From an uncultured Planctomyces sp. (GTDB taxonomy: Bacteria; Planctomycetota; Planctomycetia; Planctomycetales; Planctomycetaceae), in contig CALGTK010000285.1 in NCBI GenBank assembly GCA_937904325.1, positions 1 to 34,604 of the forward strand: a stretch of 34,604 nt of DNA. Direction: 5' to 3'. The notes beneath the pieces are model-generated. The model saw nothing but the letters and a program-made list of their open reading frames with translations, did no database searches and was not told where the DNA came from. A program made the position numbers and the translations under genes. This document shows, in pieces, positions 1 to 7,719 of this stretch; the stretch's first letter is position 1; every line of letters begins with the position of its first letter.

Positions 1-1
1 G

Positions 2-298
2 GTCCACGTAGCGGCTGCATGGTTGGGCAACACGGAAGCCGTGGCCAACAAGCACTACCTTCAAGTTACCGACGCCCATTTCAGCCGAGCGGTTAAAAGC
101 GGCGCAGAATCCGGCGCAGTCGATACCAAAAGCGGCGTACAGGCGGCGCATTTCCCGGCTCAGCAACCTGCCGCAACAAGTCGCATAGATACGAAGAAAC
201 CCCTGACAGAATCAGGGGTTACACGAAGCAATGCTTCGGCATGCGGAGCTGTGCGATACAGCAAAGCTCCCCGAGTAGGACTCGAACCTACAACCTAG
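2..298 (+). CDS. Tyrosine recombinase/integrase, C-terminal fragment (5' end outside window)
   Basis: This is the end of a site-specific tyrosine recombinase whose main part lies left of the window. The frame is open from base 2 and reads AAAWLGNTEAVANKHYLQVT, the typical planctomycete phage-type integrase C-terminus. The Tyr codon at 56-58 is the expected nucleophile that forms the 3'-phosphotyrosine link to DNA. The fold should end near base 90-170. The rest of the frame has low complexity, passes through two stem-loops (198-220, 224-238) and stops inside the antisense of tRNA-Asn, so its last 40 or so codons are probably not meaningful protein. Such an enzyme normally excises and integrates a genomic island or prophage. 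Its position against the 3' end of a tRNA gene supports that role. Family identity is fairly sure; activity cannot be judged because the catalytic Arg/Lys/His boxes lie outside. Confidence 0.75.
   Translation, partial: VHVAAAWLGNTEAVANKHYLQVTDAHFSRAVKSGAESGAVDTKSGVQAAHFPAQQPAATSRIDTKKPLTESGVTRSNASACGAVRYSKAPRVGLEPTT
198..220 (-). terminator. Stem-loop terminator downstream of tRNA-Asn
   Basis: A perfect 9-bp stem (AACCCCTGA/TCAGGGGTT) with a 5-nt loop. On the minus strand it follows the tRNA-Asn gene by about 45 bases and is followed by TCTT, which fits an intrinsic terminator for the tRNA transcript. It is symmetric enough to act also on the plus strand, after the integrase. A second small stem, CGAAGCA/TGCTTCG, lies at 224-238. 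Confidence 0.55.
267..298. other. Candidate integration (att) site: 3' part of tRNA-Asn
   Basis: Integrases of this family commonly recombine into the T arm and acceptor 3' half of tRNA genes. Here the integrase frame points at, and ends inside, the 3' half of tRNA-Asn. The element would then lie to the left of the window, with its second att copy there. The exact crossover bases cannot be read from one border. Confidence 0.35.
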
Positions 299-339
299 CG
301 GTTAACAGCCGCTCGCTCTACCAATTGAGCTATCGGGGA
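267..339 (-). tRNA. tRNA-Asn (anticodon GTT)
   Basis: The reverse complement folds into a full cloverleaf. The acceptor stem is TCCCCGA/TCGGGGA (339-333 with 274-268), the D arm GCTC/GAGC, and the anticodon stem AGCGG/CCGCT around loop CTGTTAA, giving anticodon GTT. The T arm is GTAGG/CCTAC with loop TTCGAGT, and G267 is the discriminator base. Length is 73 nt. CCA is not encoded, since CTT follows. It charges asparagine and reads AAC/AAU codons. Confidence 0.97.
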
Positions 340-464
340 TCGATTGGCGACGGAAGATAAAAGACCGTCGCATCTGCATCAAGGATTTTCGGACTCACCT
401 ATCGCTTATGATGAGTGAAAGCTAGTGAAAATGACACTTTCTCACTTGAGGCTACTTTGGCAGC

Positions 465-902
465 CTAGTCGTCATCTTCGTCGTCATCTTCGTCGTCTGT
501 CCGCTTCTCCAGAGTGAGGCGGTTTCCGCTTTCGTTGTACTCGACAACGCTCATGAACGATCGCATTAACATAATGCCTCGTCCACCTGGTTTGTCAAGA
601 TTCTCATCGTCCGTAGGATCAGGAACGTCATCGATTGGAAAACCTTCACCCTGGTCTTCGATGACAACTCGGACGTGCTCTTCGTCGATCTCCCATTTGA
701 CGTTCACGACCTTATCCGGGTCCATCTTATTGCCGTGTTTGATAGCGTTAACCAACGCTTCCTCAAGAGCAAGGCGTACACCGAAGACATCGCGAGGTGC
801 ATAACCCCGTGATTCCATTCCGCCTACGATCTGTTCCTGGATTTCACGACCTTTGGCCGTGGCACTGGGGATCGTGACGTCAAACTCTTCGATGCTGGAC
901 AT
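465..902 (-). CDS. RsbW/SpoIIAB-type anti-sigma factor serine kinase (HATPase)
   Basis: A 145-residue histidine-kinase-like ATPase of the RsbW/SpoIIAB family. Such proteins bind a sigma factor or other target and phosphorylate a STAS-domain antagonist on serine. The N box (EALVNAIKHGN, residues 48-58) carries the Mg-ATP Asn. The G1 box (DQGEG, 83-87) and G2 box (GGRG, 106-109) form the nucleotide lid. The protein ends in an unusual acidic tail (DDEDDDEDDD) written by a 12-nt tandem repeat at about 468-495. It lies 72 bp downstream of the STAS gene on the same strand, so the two probably form one transcript and a partner-switching module. No PP2C phosphatase (RsbU/SpoIIE) and no matching sigma factor is adjacent, so the regulated process is unknown. 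The family call is firm; the target is not known. Confidence 0.93.
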   Translation of the reverse strand: MSSIEEFDVTIPSATAKGREIQEQIVGGMESRGYAPRDVFGVRLALEEALVNAIKHGNKMDPDKVVNVKWEIDEEHVRVVIEDQGEGFPIDDVPDPTDDENLDKPGGRGIMLMRSFMSVVEYNESGNRLTLEKRTDDEDDDEDDD

Positions 903-974
903 AGCTCAGTGATTCTGCCTTGCAGGACAACGCTTCTGGCCCGACCAAACTGGACGCGACAGAGTCGCCATCCG

Positions 975-1331
975 TTACATGCCTTCGAGAGCCTGTTCCA
1001 GGTTATCACGCATATCGAAGAGCTTATTGAGCTTCGTAATTGCGAAGACTTCGTAAATGTCTGGCCGGACGGTGCAGAGCCGAAGCTTGCCCTTTGCGGC
1101 TTTGACTTTCTTGTCCATCGTGATCAGTTTGCCGAGAGCGGCGCTAGACAGATACTCAACGTTGGAGAAGTCGAGAATGATCTTCGAACGGCCGTCATCT
1201 TCGACCAGGCTGAAAAGCTGGTTTCCGATGATCTGAATGTTGCCTTCGTCGAGAATCTTCTTGTCAACGAATTTGGCAATCGTGACGTCACCAGATTCCT
1301 CAATGTCCAACCGGCGATGACCTGCTGACAT
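975..1331 (-). CDS. STAS-domain anti-sigma factor antagonist (SpoIIAA/RsbV type)
   Basis: A 118-residue single STAS domain. The conserved core DFSNVEYLSSAALG (residues 54-67) holds Ser62/Ser63, aligned with the phosphorylated Ser of SpoIIAA/RsbV. When unphosphorylated, such proteins bind the partner kinase and free its target. I chose the ATG at 1331 (MSAGHRRLDI) rather than the longer open frame reaching 1400, because the extra 23 residues are hydrophobic and unlike the family, and 118 residues is the usual size. A weak GGAAA precedes this start. The RsbW-type kinase follows on the same strand and is the obvious partner. Variants of this fold also serve chemoreceptor or lipid-asymmetry systems, but the adjacent kinase makes partner switching the best reading. 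Confidence 0.92.
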   Translation of the reverse strand: MSAGHRRLDIEESGDVTIAKFVDKKILDEGNIQIIGNQLFSLVEDDGRSKIILDFSNVEYLSSAALGKLITMDKKVKAAKGKLRLCTVRPDIYEVFAITKLNKLFDMRDNLEQALEGM

Positions 1332-1624
1332 GTTGCATTTCCAGTTAAGTTCGAACAGTGACAATAAGAACGGTGCGACAGGAACGATTCTCATCAGCAT
1401 AATTCTGGCAACCTATCGCCAAAACACGGCTCTGGAGAGCTGTTGTTTTCCCGCGGCCCGCAGACAGTGATTATGCAGAAACCCTACTTCTTTTAAAGTT
1501 ATGGGGTCTGGACAATTTCGCTGATAATGGGGTTCCCAATCCCGTAAGTCAAGCAACTCGCAATGCCGGAAGATGTTTCAGTAAAAGCATTTTTGCCCCG
1601 TCAAAAGTGCGTGAAACGCGACGA

Positions 1625-3583
1625 TTAGAGCGTTTTCGCAAGATACGATGTGAGCCAGATAATGAACCCGACACATCCCCATGCAACAGCAAAGCCGCCA
1701 AGTCCAACCAGTGTGGGCTTTGGAAGCTCAATGTCAGGATGGGCAAACATCGTTGGATTCTGTAGTGCAGGGTTTTCAGGCAGCGTGCAGGGCGATGACA
1801 CTTCTTCGCCGGGTGTCACAGGAGTGTGAATGAGCGAGAAGAACCGGTCGAGTTGTCCTTTGGACTGCCGCGAGGTTAACAGGCTGGCAAGCAATCCCAC
1901 GACGACGCCAGTGCCAATGTACGCAAGGTTGACCCACGCACTGCCCATGCCAGTCAACTCCTGGGTGGCGATTCCCCCTTCGGAAACCACTTCCTTAAAC
2001 AGGAACATTGACTCTGGAAGCCCCGCATTAAACAGCCAGTCCGCATGGTTCGCGACAAACCACCAGGCTGCTACTGCGGAGAGCGTTGACGCCCAGACGG
2101 ACACGGCATTCCAGCGTCTCCAGACGATGCCGAACCAGAAGCTGATACCGATAGCTGCCGGTGTCTGGATAATAATTTTGAGAGCATGAATCACGTCCTC
2201 GAACCCTGTCTGCAGGACGATGGCAGCGAACACAATACCCAGACCGGCCAACCGACCGGCCCACAGGTAGTGACGATCCGATGCATTTTTTCGGATGAAC
2301 CGGCGGTAAATATTTTCGGTAAACAGTCCGCTACCGACAATCATCTGGGCGTCACTGGTACTCATAACAGCAGCCAGGAGGGAAGCCAGTAACAGTCCTA
2401 CTAGCCCCGGTGCGATTGTCGGAAGAATTTCATAAGCGGCTCGACCGAACAGGTCATCGGAGAATTCCCGACTGAAGTCCACATCGAACAAAGCGTTGCC
2501 AGGAGTCAGTCGAGCGAGCTCTTCTGGGGGTAGCGGGCTAAGGTCCGGGGTGAGATACCAGACGATGCAGGCCAGTCCTGTAAATGTCCATGCGATCGTG
2601 CAGAATCGTTTGAGAAAATTACCAACGGTGAATCCAAAACGTCCTTCAAATTCTGTCTTGCCGGCACCGCAGACTCCCATAATGTGAGGCTGTACGACAA
2701 TCCCAGTGAGTGCAGTCAGAGAAAGCATGACCACAAAGAATATAGAGATCTGCTCTTTACCAAGCTGAGCTGCAATGTCAGCGCTGGCGACCATATTGAA
2801 CATCCCGGCCTTAACTTCTCCATAGTCGTGTAGATGGCCGAACCCTCCGATCTTCTGAAACACAAACGGTAACAAGAGGAACGAGAACGCGATGGTGAGC
2901 ACGCCCTGAATGAAGTCCGTGATGATCGCCGCTCCCAACCCACCTGCCATGCCGTAGGTAACAAACAGGACGGTCATGGCAAGGATGGCATATTCGTAGC
3001 CAACGATTCGTCGAGTGGTCCACTCCATTTCCTGCGTGTCGGGATTCTCAGCACGTACCGGAACCTGCACGTTCCACACCGTGGCAACTCGATCAAGTTC
3101 TCCACCGGTCAGTGCATTGACCATCTTGCCACTTGAAAATAACCCAGCAGCGATGAAGACAATCGCCATGATGATTCCGTAGATCGTGTACAGCGTGGCC
3201 GTGCCTGTGTTGTAGCGATGCTCGAAAAAATCGGCGGTCGTCAAAGCTCGCATTCGACGCATGACCGGCGCGACAATCCAGTAAAACGGAGTCGCCCACA
3301 GCCAGAGAAACTGCCACCAGATGCCCGCCAGACCGACTCGCCAGGTTCCAGCAACGACGCTGATCGCCTGCTCCGAGCTTGTCCCTGCTCCAAATGCAAA
3401 GAACATCATGAAGACTTTGCCGAAGCGGCGGCCGCCCATAAAGAAGTCGGACATGTCCTTAACCTTCTTCAGCGACCACCACCCAATCGCCACGATCAGG
3501 ATGAAGTAGGCAGCAAGGACGGCCCAGTCGAGCCAGTGCATTCCGAGAAGATTATTTCCAGCGGGAGCGGCGGCAAGGAACAT
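1625..3583 (-). CDS. Sodium:solute symporter (SSS family) transporter
   Basis: A 652-residue polytopic membrane protein of the solute:sodium symporter family (PutP/SGLT type), which drives uptake of a small organic solute with the sodium gradient. The sequence has at least a dozen hydrophobic segments, beginning with LDWAVLAAYFILIVAIGWWS. It has the typical early motif DFFMGGRRFGK followed by a Gly/Ser-rich stretch (FAFGAGTSSEQAISV), and the later LLASLLAAVMSTSDAQM segment conserved in the family. The last helix is close to the C-terminus. Starts at 3583 (ATG) or 3541 (MHWLDW) are both possible; neither has a strong ribosome site. The substrate cannot be deduced: in planctomycetes such transporters often sit beside sugar or sialic-acid-type catabolic genes, and an NAL-superfamily aldolase lies two genes upstream on the same strand. 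Peptidase SppA is 126 bp upstream. Confidence 0.93.
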   Translation of the reverse strand: MFLAAAPAGNNLLGMHWLDWAVLAAYFILIVAIGWWSLKKVKDMSDFFMGGRRFGKVFMMFFAFGAGTSSEQAISVVAGTWRVGLAGIWWQFLWLWATPFYWIVAPVMRRMRALTTADFFEHRYNTGTATLYTIYGIIMAIVFIAAGLFSSGKMVNALTGGELDRVATVWNVQVPVRAENPDTQEMEWTTRRIVGYEYAILAMTVLFVTYGMAGGLGAAIITDFIQGVLTIAFSFLLLPFVFQKIGGFGHLHDYGEVKAGMFNMVASADIAAQLGKEQISIFFVVMLSLTALTGIVVQPHIMGVCGAGKTEFEGRFGFTVGNFLKRFCTIAWTFTGLACIVWYLTPDLSPLPPEELARLTPGNALFDVDFSREFSDDLFGRAAYEILPTIAPGLVGLLLASLLAAVMSTSDAQMIVGSGLFTENIYRRFIRKNASDRHYLWAGRLAGLGIVFAAIVLQTGFEDVIHALKIIIQTPAAIGISFWFGIVWRRWNAVSVWASTLSAVAAWWFVANHADWLFNAGLPESMFLFKEVVSEGGIATQELTGMGSAWVNLAYIGTGVVVGLLASLLTSRQSKGQLDRFFSLIHTPVTPGEEVSSPCTLPENPALQNPTMFAHPDIELPKPTLVGLGGFAVAWGCVGFIIWLTSYLAKTL

Positions 3584-3709
3584 GGGGCGAGCTCGGCTAT
3601 CGAGGCGGATGGCGGGACTATAAGAACGGCACCTAAAGCGTAAGCAAGCTTCGATCCGTTAGAAAGCGACCGGTGCCTCGGCCTGAAATTTTGCAGCGAA
3701 AAGCTCGCC

Positions 3710-4729
3710 TTACAGCGACGGCAGCCAGGAGCAGTAGTACATGGCTCGCGGGACGGTCGATTCCATGGCCTTCTGCCAGAAGACTTCTGGATCGCGGGCT
3801 TCGACATTGCCCAGCAGAATGTCCAGGACGGTTGGCGTGAAGGTGTACTTGACGACGCGGACCTTGCTCAGGCCGAGGTCTTCCTGCAGTTTGTCGACGA
3901 CTTCATCGTCGAATGCGATTTCGTCGATCAGGCCGTTCTCCAATGCCTGATTCGCTGTGAAGACCTGACCGGTTGCCAGCTTTGTGCGAACAGTTTCCTC
4001 GTCGAGACCTTTGCGGCCTTCGGCGACGATCTCCACGAAGCGATCGAACGAGTCATCCATGATCGCTCCCCACAATTCTCGATCAGCCTCTGACAGAGGC
4101 TTGAGCATATTGAGAGAATCTTTGAAAGGGCCCGTCGTAAGCGAGTCTGACTTCACTCCGAACTTCTCCGCCATCGCTGACAGGTCGTAACGCGGAATGA
4201 TCACGCCGATGGAGCCCGTCCAGGTCGTAGGTTCGGCAAAGATCTTTCCGTTCTCGCCAGCTCCCATCGCGATATAAACGCCACCGGATGCTGCGATTCT
4301 TTTCATGGCGACGTAAACAGGTTTCTCTGCACTGAGCTGTTTCAGTCGGTGATAAATCTGATGGCTGTCCGCGACCAGTCCGCCGGGACTGTCAACAACC
4401 AGAACGACTCCTTTGACGTTGTCGTCGTCGCGAGCCTCTTCAACCATCCCGATGATCCGCTCGGTGAACGGAGGCATGATCGTTCCGTTAGCCTCGATGA
4501 TCACGATTCGGTCCGTGGCCGCTTCGTCTCCTGAGACAAACTTTTCCAGTGTTCCTGTGTCGACGTCCGCGTTGGACGAAATCAGTGCGAAGTTAATAAA
4601 CACAGAAAGCAGCAGAAACGAGAATAGTAGCCTCGTGAACCACGCCTTAAAGAATCCGCCCCCCTGCGGCGGGACGTTCACGATTATCTGAGGCTGATTC
4701 GAGTCGATGTTCGGTCCGTTAGTGCTCAT
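3710..4729 (-). CDS. sppA: S49-family signal peptide peptidase (SppA-like)
   Basis: A 339-residue membrane-anchored serine protease of family S49, of the short (Bacillus-type) SppA class that degrades signal peptides left in the membrane. One transmembrane helix follows a Pro/Gly-rich N-terminus (about residues 32-50). The first conserved motif is VVDSPGG. The nucleophile lies in AASGGVYIA (Ser148), and the general-base Lys in GPFKDS (Lys203); the spacing matches the Ser/Lys dyad of short SppA enzymes. The WTGSIGVI segment between them is also characteristic. An N-terminal poly-Pro/Gly stretch (VPPQGGGFF) precedes the helix. It is followed on the same strand by the SSS transporter, with no obvious functional link. 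Some S49 members process phage capsids, but the membrane anchor and lack of phage genes favour the housekeeping role. Confidence 0.93.
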   Translation of the reverse strand: MSTNGPNIDSNQPQIIVNVPPQGGGFFKAWFTRLLFSFLLLSVFINFALISSNADVDTGTLEKFVSGDEAATDRIVIIEANGTIMPPFTERIIGMVEEARDDDNVKGVVLVVDSPGGLVADSHQIYHRLKQLSAEKPVYVAMKRIAASGGVYIAMGAGENGKIFAEPTTWTGSIGVIIPRYDLSAMAEKFGVKSDSLTTGPFKDSLNMLKPLSEADRELWGAIMDDSFDRFVEIVAEGRKGLDEETVRTKLATGQVFTANQALENGLIDEIAFDDEVVDKLQEDLGLSKVRVVKYTFTPTVLDILLGNVEARDPEVFWQKAMESTVPRAMYYCSWLPSL

Positions 4730-4777
4730 AGTTGATGCTTTGCCTGTTTCGCGATCGAACGCTTAACTCAAAAGTCA

Positions 4778-4794
4778 GGATGGGCATCGCCCAC
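4778..4794. repeat. REP-like palindrome (GATGGGCATCGCCCACC)
   Basis: A short inverted repeat built on TGGGC..GCCCA in the 137-bp gap between the aldolase and sppA. It closely resembles GGTGGGCACTGCCCACC at 8629-8645, and both are followed by AG. The similarity suggests a dispersed intergenic element rather than a gene-specific site. It could also act as a transcription stop or processing stem. Confidence 0.5.
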
Positions 4795-4866
4795 CAGTGT
4801 TACTGCCTGTTCAGCGTGCGGTTGCCCACGCGCACGTCGAGTCTGCCGACACAGTATGGAACGCTC

Positions 4867-5898
4867 TTAAGCCATGCCGCGGTTTTTCAATTCGGTCATG
4901 ACCGACTGGACGATCTTTCCAATTTCCTGCGAGTTGAGACCACCGTCAGTAAGAGCGTCACCTGCTCGGCAACCTCCCACAGGTTCGTCGCTAAAGCCTT
5001 GTCCCGCCAGCATGCACTGCAGGCTTCGGCTGAGAAGTTCAAGATCTGTTACCTGGTTGTCAGACTGAGGCTGCCGTCCAGGTCCCATATTGAATCCGCG
5101 AAGCTCGACCGCCGCGCGGAACCCGTTGGGGAATTCGGCCTGGTAAAGCATCGTGTCGAACAGTTGGACGAGGTCGTACTGAATCTGACGCGCGTCGTCG
5201 ATCTGACCAGAGACGGTCAGGTCGTAGAGTTTTCGCGTGAGTTCCGGGACGACGCCCGAACTGGCATTTGTTCCTCCGTCGCAGCCGACAAGAATCATCG
5301 GCATTAGAGCCGCGTCCCAACCGGTCAGGAATGAGAACTCCGGGCGGTTCGGCCGCACAGCCTGGATCATGCGGATCATGTGCGGGATTTCGCCGGACGA
5401 ATCTTTGATGGCGACGATCTTTTCACACTCTTCCGAAAGTCGCTGGACAGTCGGCAGGTCGATCGGCGATGCAAACATCGGGATATTATATAGAGTGACG
5501 TCGACCGGAGTGTTTCGGCCGATCTCCCGGAAGTATGCGTAAACCGAATCCGGACTCAGCTTGTAGTAGAAGGGGGCGACGATTGCGACGGCCCGCACGC
5601 CTAGCTCGTGGTAATACTCGCACGCCTTAATTGTCTCTTTGACGTTGGCTTCGGCGGCTCCGGCCAGAACGGGCACTCGGCCACGGTTCTGGTCGCAGAC
5701 GATCTCGATGATTCGGCGACGCTCTTCGACGGTGAAGCGAGTGAATTCGCCGGTCGAGCCGTTCGGGTAAAGACCGTGCACGCCGCGGTCGATCAGCCAG
5801 TCAACGTAACGCCGAAGTTCGGGCTCGTTGATTTCTCCGGCTGAGTCAATCGGGACGAGGTTTGGAGTGAAAATTCCCTGAAGGCGTTCCTGAGGCAT
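4867..5898 (-). CDS. DapA/N-acetylneuraminate lyase superfamily aldolase (not typical DapA)
   Basis: A 343-residue class I aldolase of the DHDPS/NAL superfamily, TIM-barrel enzymes that form a Schiff base with pyruvate or a related 2-oxo acid. The pyruvate-carboxylate motif NGSTGE is near residue 47. The catalytic Tyr lies in LYNIP (Tyr137) and the Schiff-base Lys in AIKDSSG (Lys165). Two points argue against true dihydrodipicolinate synthase. The motif is GSTGE, as in NAL and ketodeoxy-sugar aldolases. The Arg that DapA carries just after LYNxP, which binds the aspartate semialdehyde carboxylate, is replaced by MFASP. A C-terminal extension of about 45 residues follows the barrel. The real substrate could be a sialic acid, a 2-keto-3-deoxy sugar acid or another compound. 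The SSS transporter on the same strand might import it, which is inference only. Confidence 0.88.
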   Translation of the reverse strand: MPQERLQGIFTPNLVPIDSAGEINEPELRRYVDWLIDRGVHGLYPNGSTGEFTRFTVEERRRIIEIVCDQNRGRVPVLAGAAEANVKETIKACEYYHELGVRAVAIVAPFYYKLSPDSVYAYFREIGRNTPVDVTLYNIPMFASPIDLPTVQRLSEECEKIVAIKDSSGEIPHMIRMIQAVRPNRPEFSFLTGWDAALMPMILVGCDGGTNASSGVVPELTRKLYDLTVSGQIDDARQIQYDLVQLFDTMLYQAEFPNGFRAAVELRGFNMGPGRQPQSDNQVTDLELLSRSLQCMLAGQGFSDEPVGGCRAGDALTDGGLNSQEIGKIVQSVMTELKNRGMA

Positions 5899-6350
5899 GG
5901 CTGGCGATCACTAAAAGCAGAGGTCAGAATTCAGAAGGTGAACGTCGGAGCGTCTTCGCTCTGCCGGGGGAAACTGGCAAAGCCGATAGATTGCACCGGT
6001 TAGGAAGGCTACTTTCTCAGCATACCACCTTCCGACCGAGCGTCCATTAACTGGCAGCGGATCAATACGAAGTGGCAGGTTACGCGGGCCGTTCGTATCG
6101 GCTGAGCCGCTTTCCACGAGCAAAGACGGTCATTATTCAGCGTTGGTTGACGGTGTTCGGGCGGTTTTCGTACGATCCACTCTCCGCTTTTCAGTGTATA
6201 GAATCTCTGTACGCGCAGGAATGCCGTAACTACGCCAGCAGTGCTGGTTTACGACAGTTTCCGAGTCGTTTGATCGTCGAGCTGGCAACGGGCTGCAGGC
6301 CCGGTTCTCTCGACGAGAGACTCTCACCCCGCAGATACTTCGAGTTAATC
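5899..6350. other. Intergenic region between divergent aldolase and rpmF genes
   Basis: About 450 bases without a convincing gene. Two frames exist here: a 70-codon minus frame at 5911-6123, and an upstream in-frame extension of rpmF. Both are rich in Arg/Ser/Cys and have no recognisable domain, so I treat them as chance. In many bacteria a YceD (DUF177) gene precedes rpmF; none is present here. The region must hold the promoters for both flanking genes. Confidence 0.6.
6147..6176 (+). promoter_or_regulatory. Candidate sigma-70 type promoter for rpmF-plsX
   Basis: TTGACG (6147-6152) and TACGAT (6171-6176) are separated by 18 bp, about 170 bp upstream of rpmF. They match the -35 and -10 consensus at 5/6 and 4/6 positions. 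A second -10-like TAGAAT lies at 6199-6204, without a good -35. This is a visual match only. Confidence 0.3.
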
Positions 6351-6530
6351 ATGGCCGTTCCCAAGAGAAAAATCTCCAAATCACGCACTCGCAGCCGCAA
6401 GGCACAGTGGAATCTGAAGGCTCCGCAACTCGGCAAATGCCAGAACTGCGGCAATCGCATGCCGACTCATGTCGTGTGCCCGCAATGTGGCCATTACATG
6501 GGACGTCCGCTTGTGGACGTCGGGGAATAA
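6351..6530 (+). CDS. rpmF: 50S ribosomal protein bL32
   Basis: A 59-residue protein beginning MAVPKRKISKSRTRSRKAQW, the classic bL32 N-terminus. It is followed by a zinc ribbon with Cys30-x2-Cys33 and Cys43-x2-Cys46. It is a structural protein of the large ribosomal subunit near the peptidyl transferase exit side. The ATG at 6351 is fixed by the family N-terminus; the longer in-frame opening upstream (from 6072) has no family similarity and is rejected. plsX starts 6 bp after its stop. This is the widely conserved rpmF-plsX gene pair, which links ribosome and membrane lipid synthesis in one transcript. The four cysteines mean it is the zinc-binding (C+) form; no C- paralogue is seen in the window. 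Confidence 0.98.
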   Translation: MAVPKRKISKSRTRSRKAQWNLKAPQLGKCQNCGNRMPTHVVCPQCGHYMGRPLVDVGE

Positions 6531-6536
6531 CATCTG

Positions 6537-7550
6537 ATGCGGATCGCTCTGGATGCGATGGGGGGCGACAATGGCCCCGCACCGAATGTGAAGGGAGCCA
6601 TCGCCGCTCTGCAGGAACTCCCCGACATCGAGGTTGTTCTTGTCGGCGACGTGCCCCTGCTGGAGCAGCACGTTGCTGAGGAACATTTTTCCGACAATCG
6701 TCTGACGCTGGAACAGTCCGACGGCTTTGTCGAAATGCACGAAAAGCCGGCTGAGACGCTGAGATCAAAACCGAACTCGTCGATCGCTGTCTGCTGGAAA
6801 ATGATGGCCGCTCGCTCGGTCGACGCATTAGTGAGCGCAGGTAACACCGGCGCCGTAGTTGCCTCGGGTCTTCGCACTCGCCTGTTTCTGAAAGGTGTGA
6901 AGCGACCTGGCATCGCCGTCACACTGCCAACACTCAAGGGTCGCTCGATTCTACTCGACGTAGGAGCGAACCCTGCAGCTCGCCCGGAACATCTTTATCA
7001 ATACGGCGTCATGGGGATAATTTATGCCAAGGAGATCCTTGGTATCGCCAATCCCAGCGTCGGACTGATGAACATTGGCAGCGAAGAAGGCAAGGGCAAC
7101 GAACTTTACAAAGACACTCACACACTGCTTTCGAAAAGCCGACTGCAGAGTCGCTATGTTGGAAACGTCGAAGGCCGAGGCCTTTATCAAGGCCAGGCGG
7201 ACGTTCTTATCTGCGAAGGCTTTGTCGGCAATGTCGTGCTGAAGGTCAGCGAAGGCATGGCCGACTTTCTGTTCAAAGCGATCACGCCGGCCGTCGTCGG
7301 CGCTCTGGACGAAGAACGCGACGTTGCGAAGCGAGCTTTCCAGCAAATCGAGCGGCAGTATCAGTACAGCGAGCAAGGCGGTGCTCCGCTGCTGGGAATC
7401 GACGGAGCGTGCGTCATCTGTCATGGTTCGAGCGACGCTCGAGCGATACAGAACGCGATCAAGTCGTCAACCAAGCTAATGAACCGCGATATTAACGGGC
7501 AGATCACGGCTGACCTGTCCGAAAAAATGGTCGCCGCAGAGATCGGCTGA
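6537..7550 (+). CDS. plsX: Phosphate acyltransferase PlsX
   Basis: A 337-residue enzyme that converts acyl-ACP and phosphate to acyl-phosphate, the donor for PlsY in phosphatidic acid synthesis. It acts as a peripheral membrane protein. The N-terminal signature IALDAMGGDNGP is diagnostic. Other family segments visible are SAGNTGAVV (about residues 100-108), LLDVGANPA, NIGSEEGKGN and CEGFVGNVVLK. The length is normal. The start ATG is 6 bp after the rpmF stop, so the two are co-transcribed. fabD follows after 169 bp on the same strand, forming a lipid-synthesis block. Nothing is missing or unusual. Confidence 0.98.
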   Translation: MRIALDAMGGDNGPAPNVKGAIAALQELPDIEVVLVGDVPLLEQHVAEEHFSDNRLTLEQSDGFVEMHEKPAETLRSKPNSSIAVCWKMMAARSVDALVSAGNTGAVVASGLRTRLFLKGVKRPGIAVTLPTLKGRSILLDVGANPAARPEHLYQYGVMGIIYAKEILGIANPSVGLMNIGSEEGKGNELYKDTHTLLSKSRLQSRYVGNVEGRGLYQGQADVLICEGFVGNVVLKVSEGMADFLFKAITPAVVGALDEERDVAKRAFQQIERQYQYSEQGGAPLLGIDGACVICHGSSDARAIQNAIKSSTKLMNRDINGQITADLSEKMVAAEIG

Positions 7551-7719
7551 CCGCGACCGGCGGATCAAGCAATTGCTGCCGGATCAGACAGCGATCCTCG
7601 AATTGTCTCCCCACGGACGGTGACGACGATTCTTCAAGTACTCTTCGACTGGCAACCGAAACATTTGAAGGTCAGTGCGAACTTCCGGAGCATCCCGCGC
7701 CGGACAATTGGAGAAAACA

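Noticed and set aside
909-1328. A 139-codon plus-strand frame opposite the STAS gene
   Set aside because: It mirrors the STAS coding sequence and resembles no family.
4867-5898. Calling the aldolase dapA because asd and lysA are near
   Set aside because: The DapA-specific Arg after LYNxP is missing and the motif is GSTGE; it is also on the opposite strand to the lysine genes.
6072-6350. Upstream in-frame extension of rpmF by 93 codons
   Set aside because: bL32 starts at MAVPKRK in all known forms; the extension has no similarity and no ribosome site.
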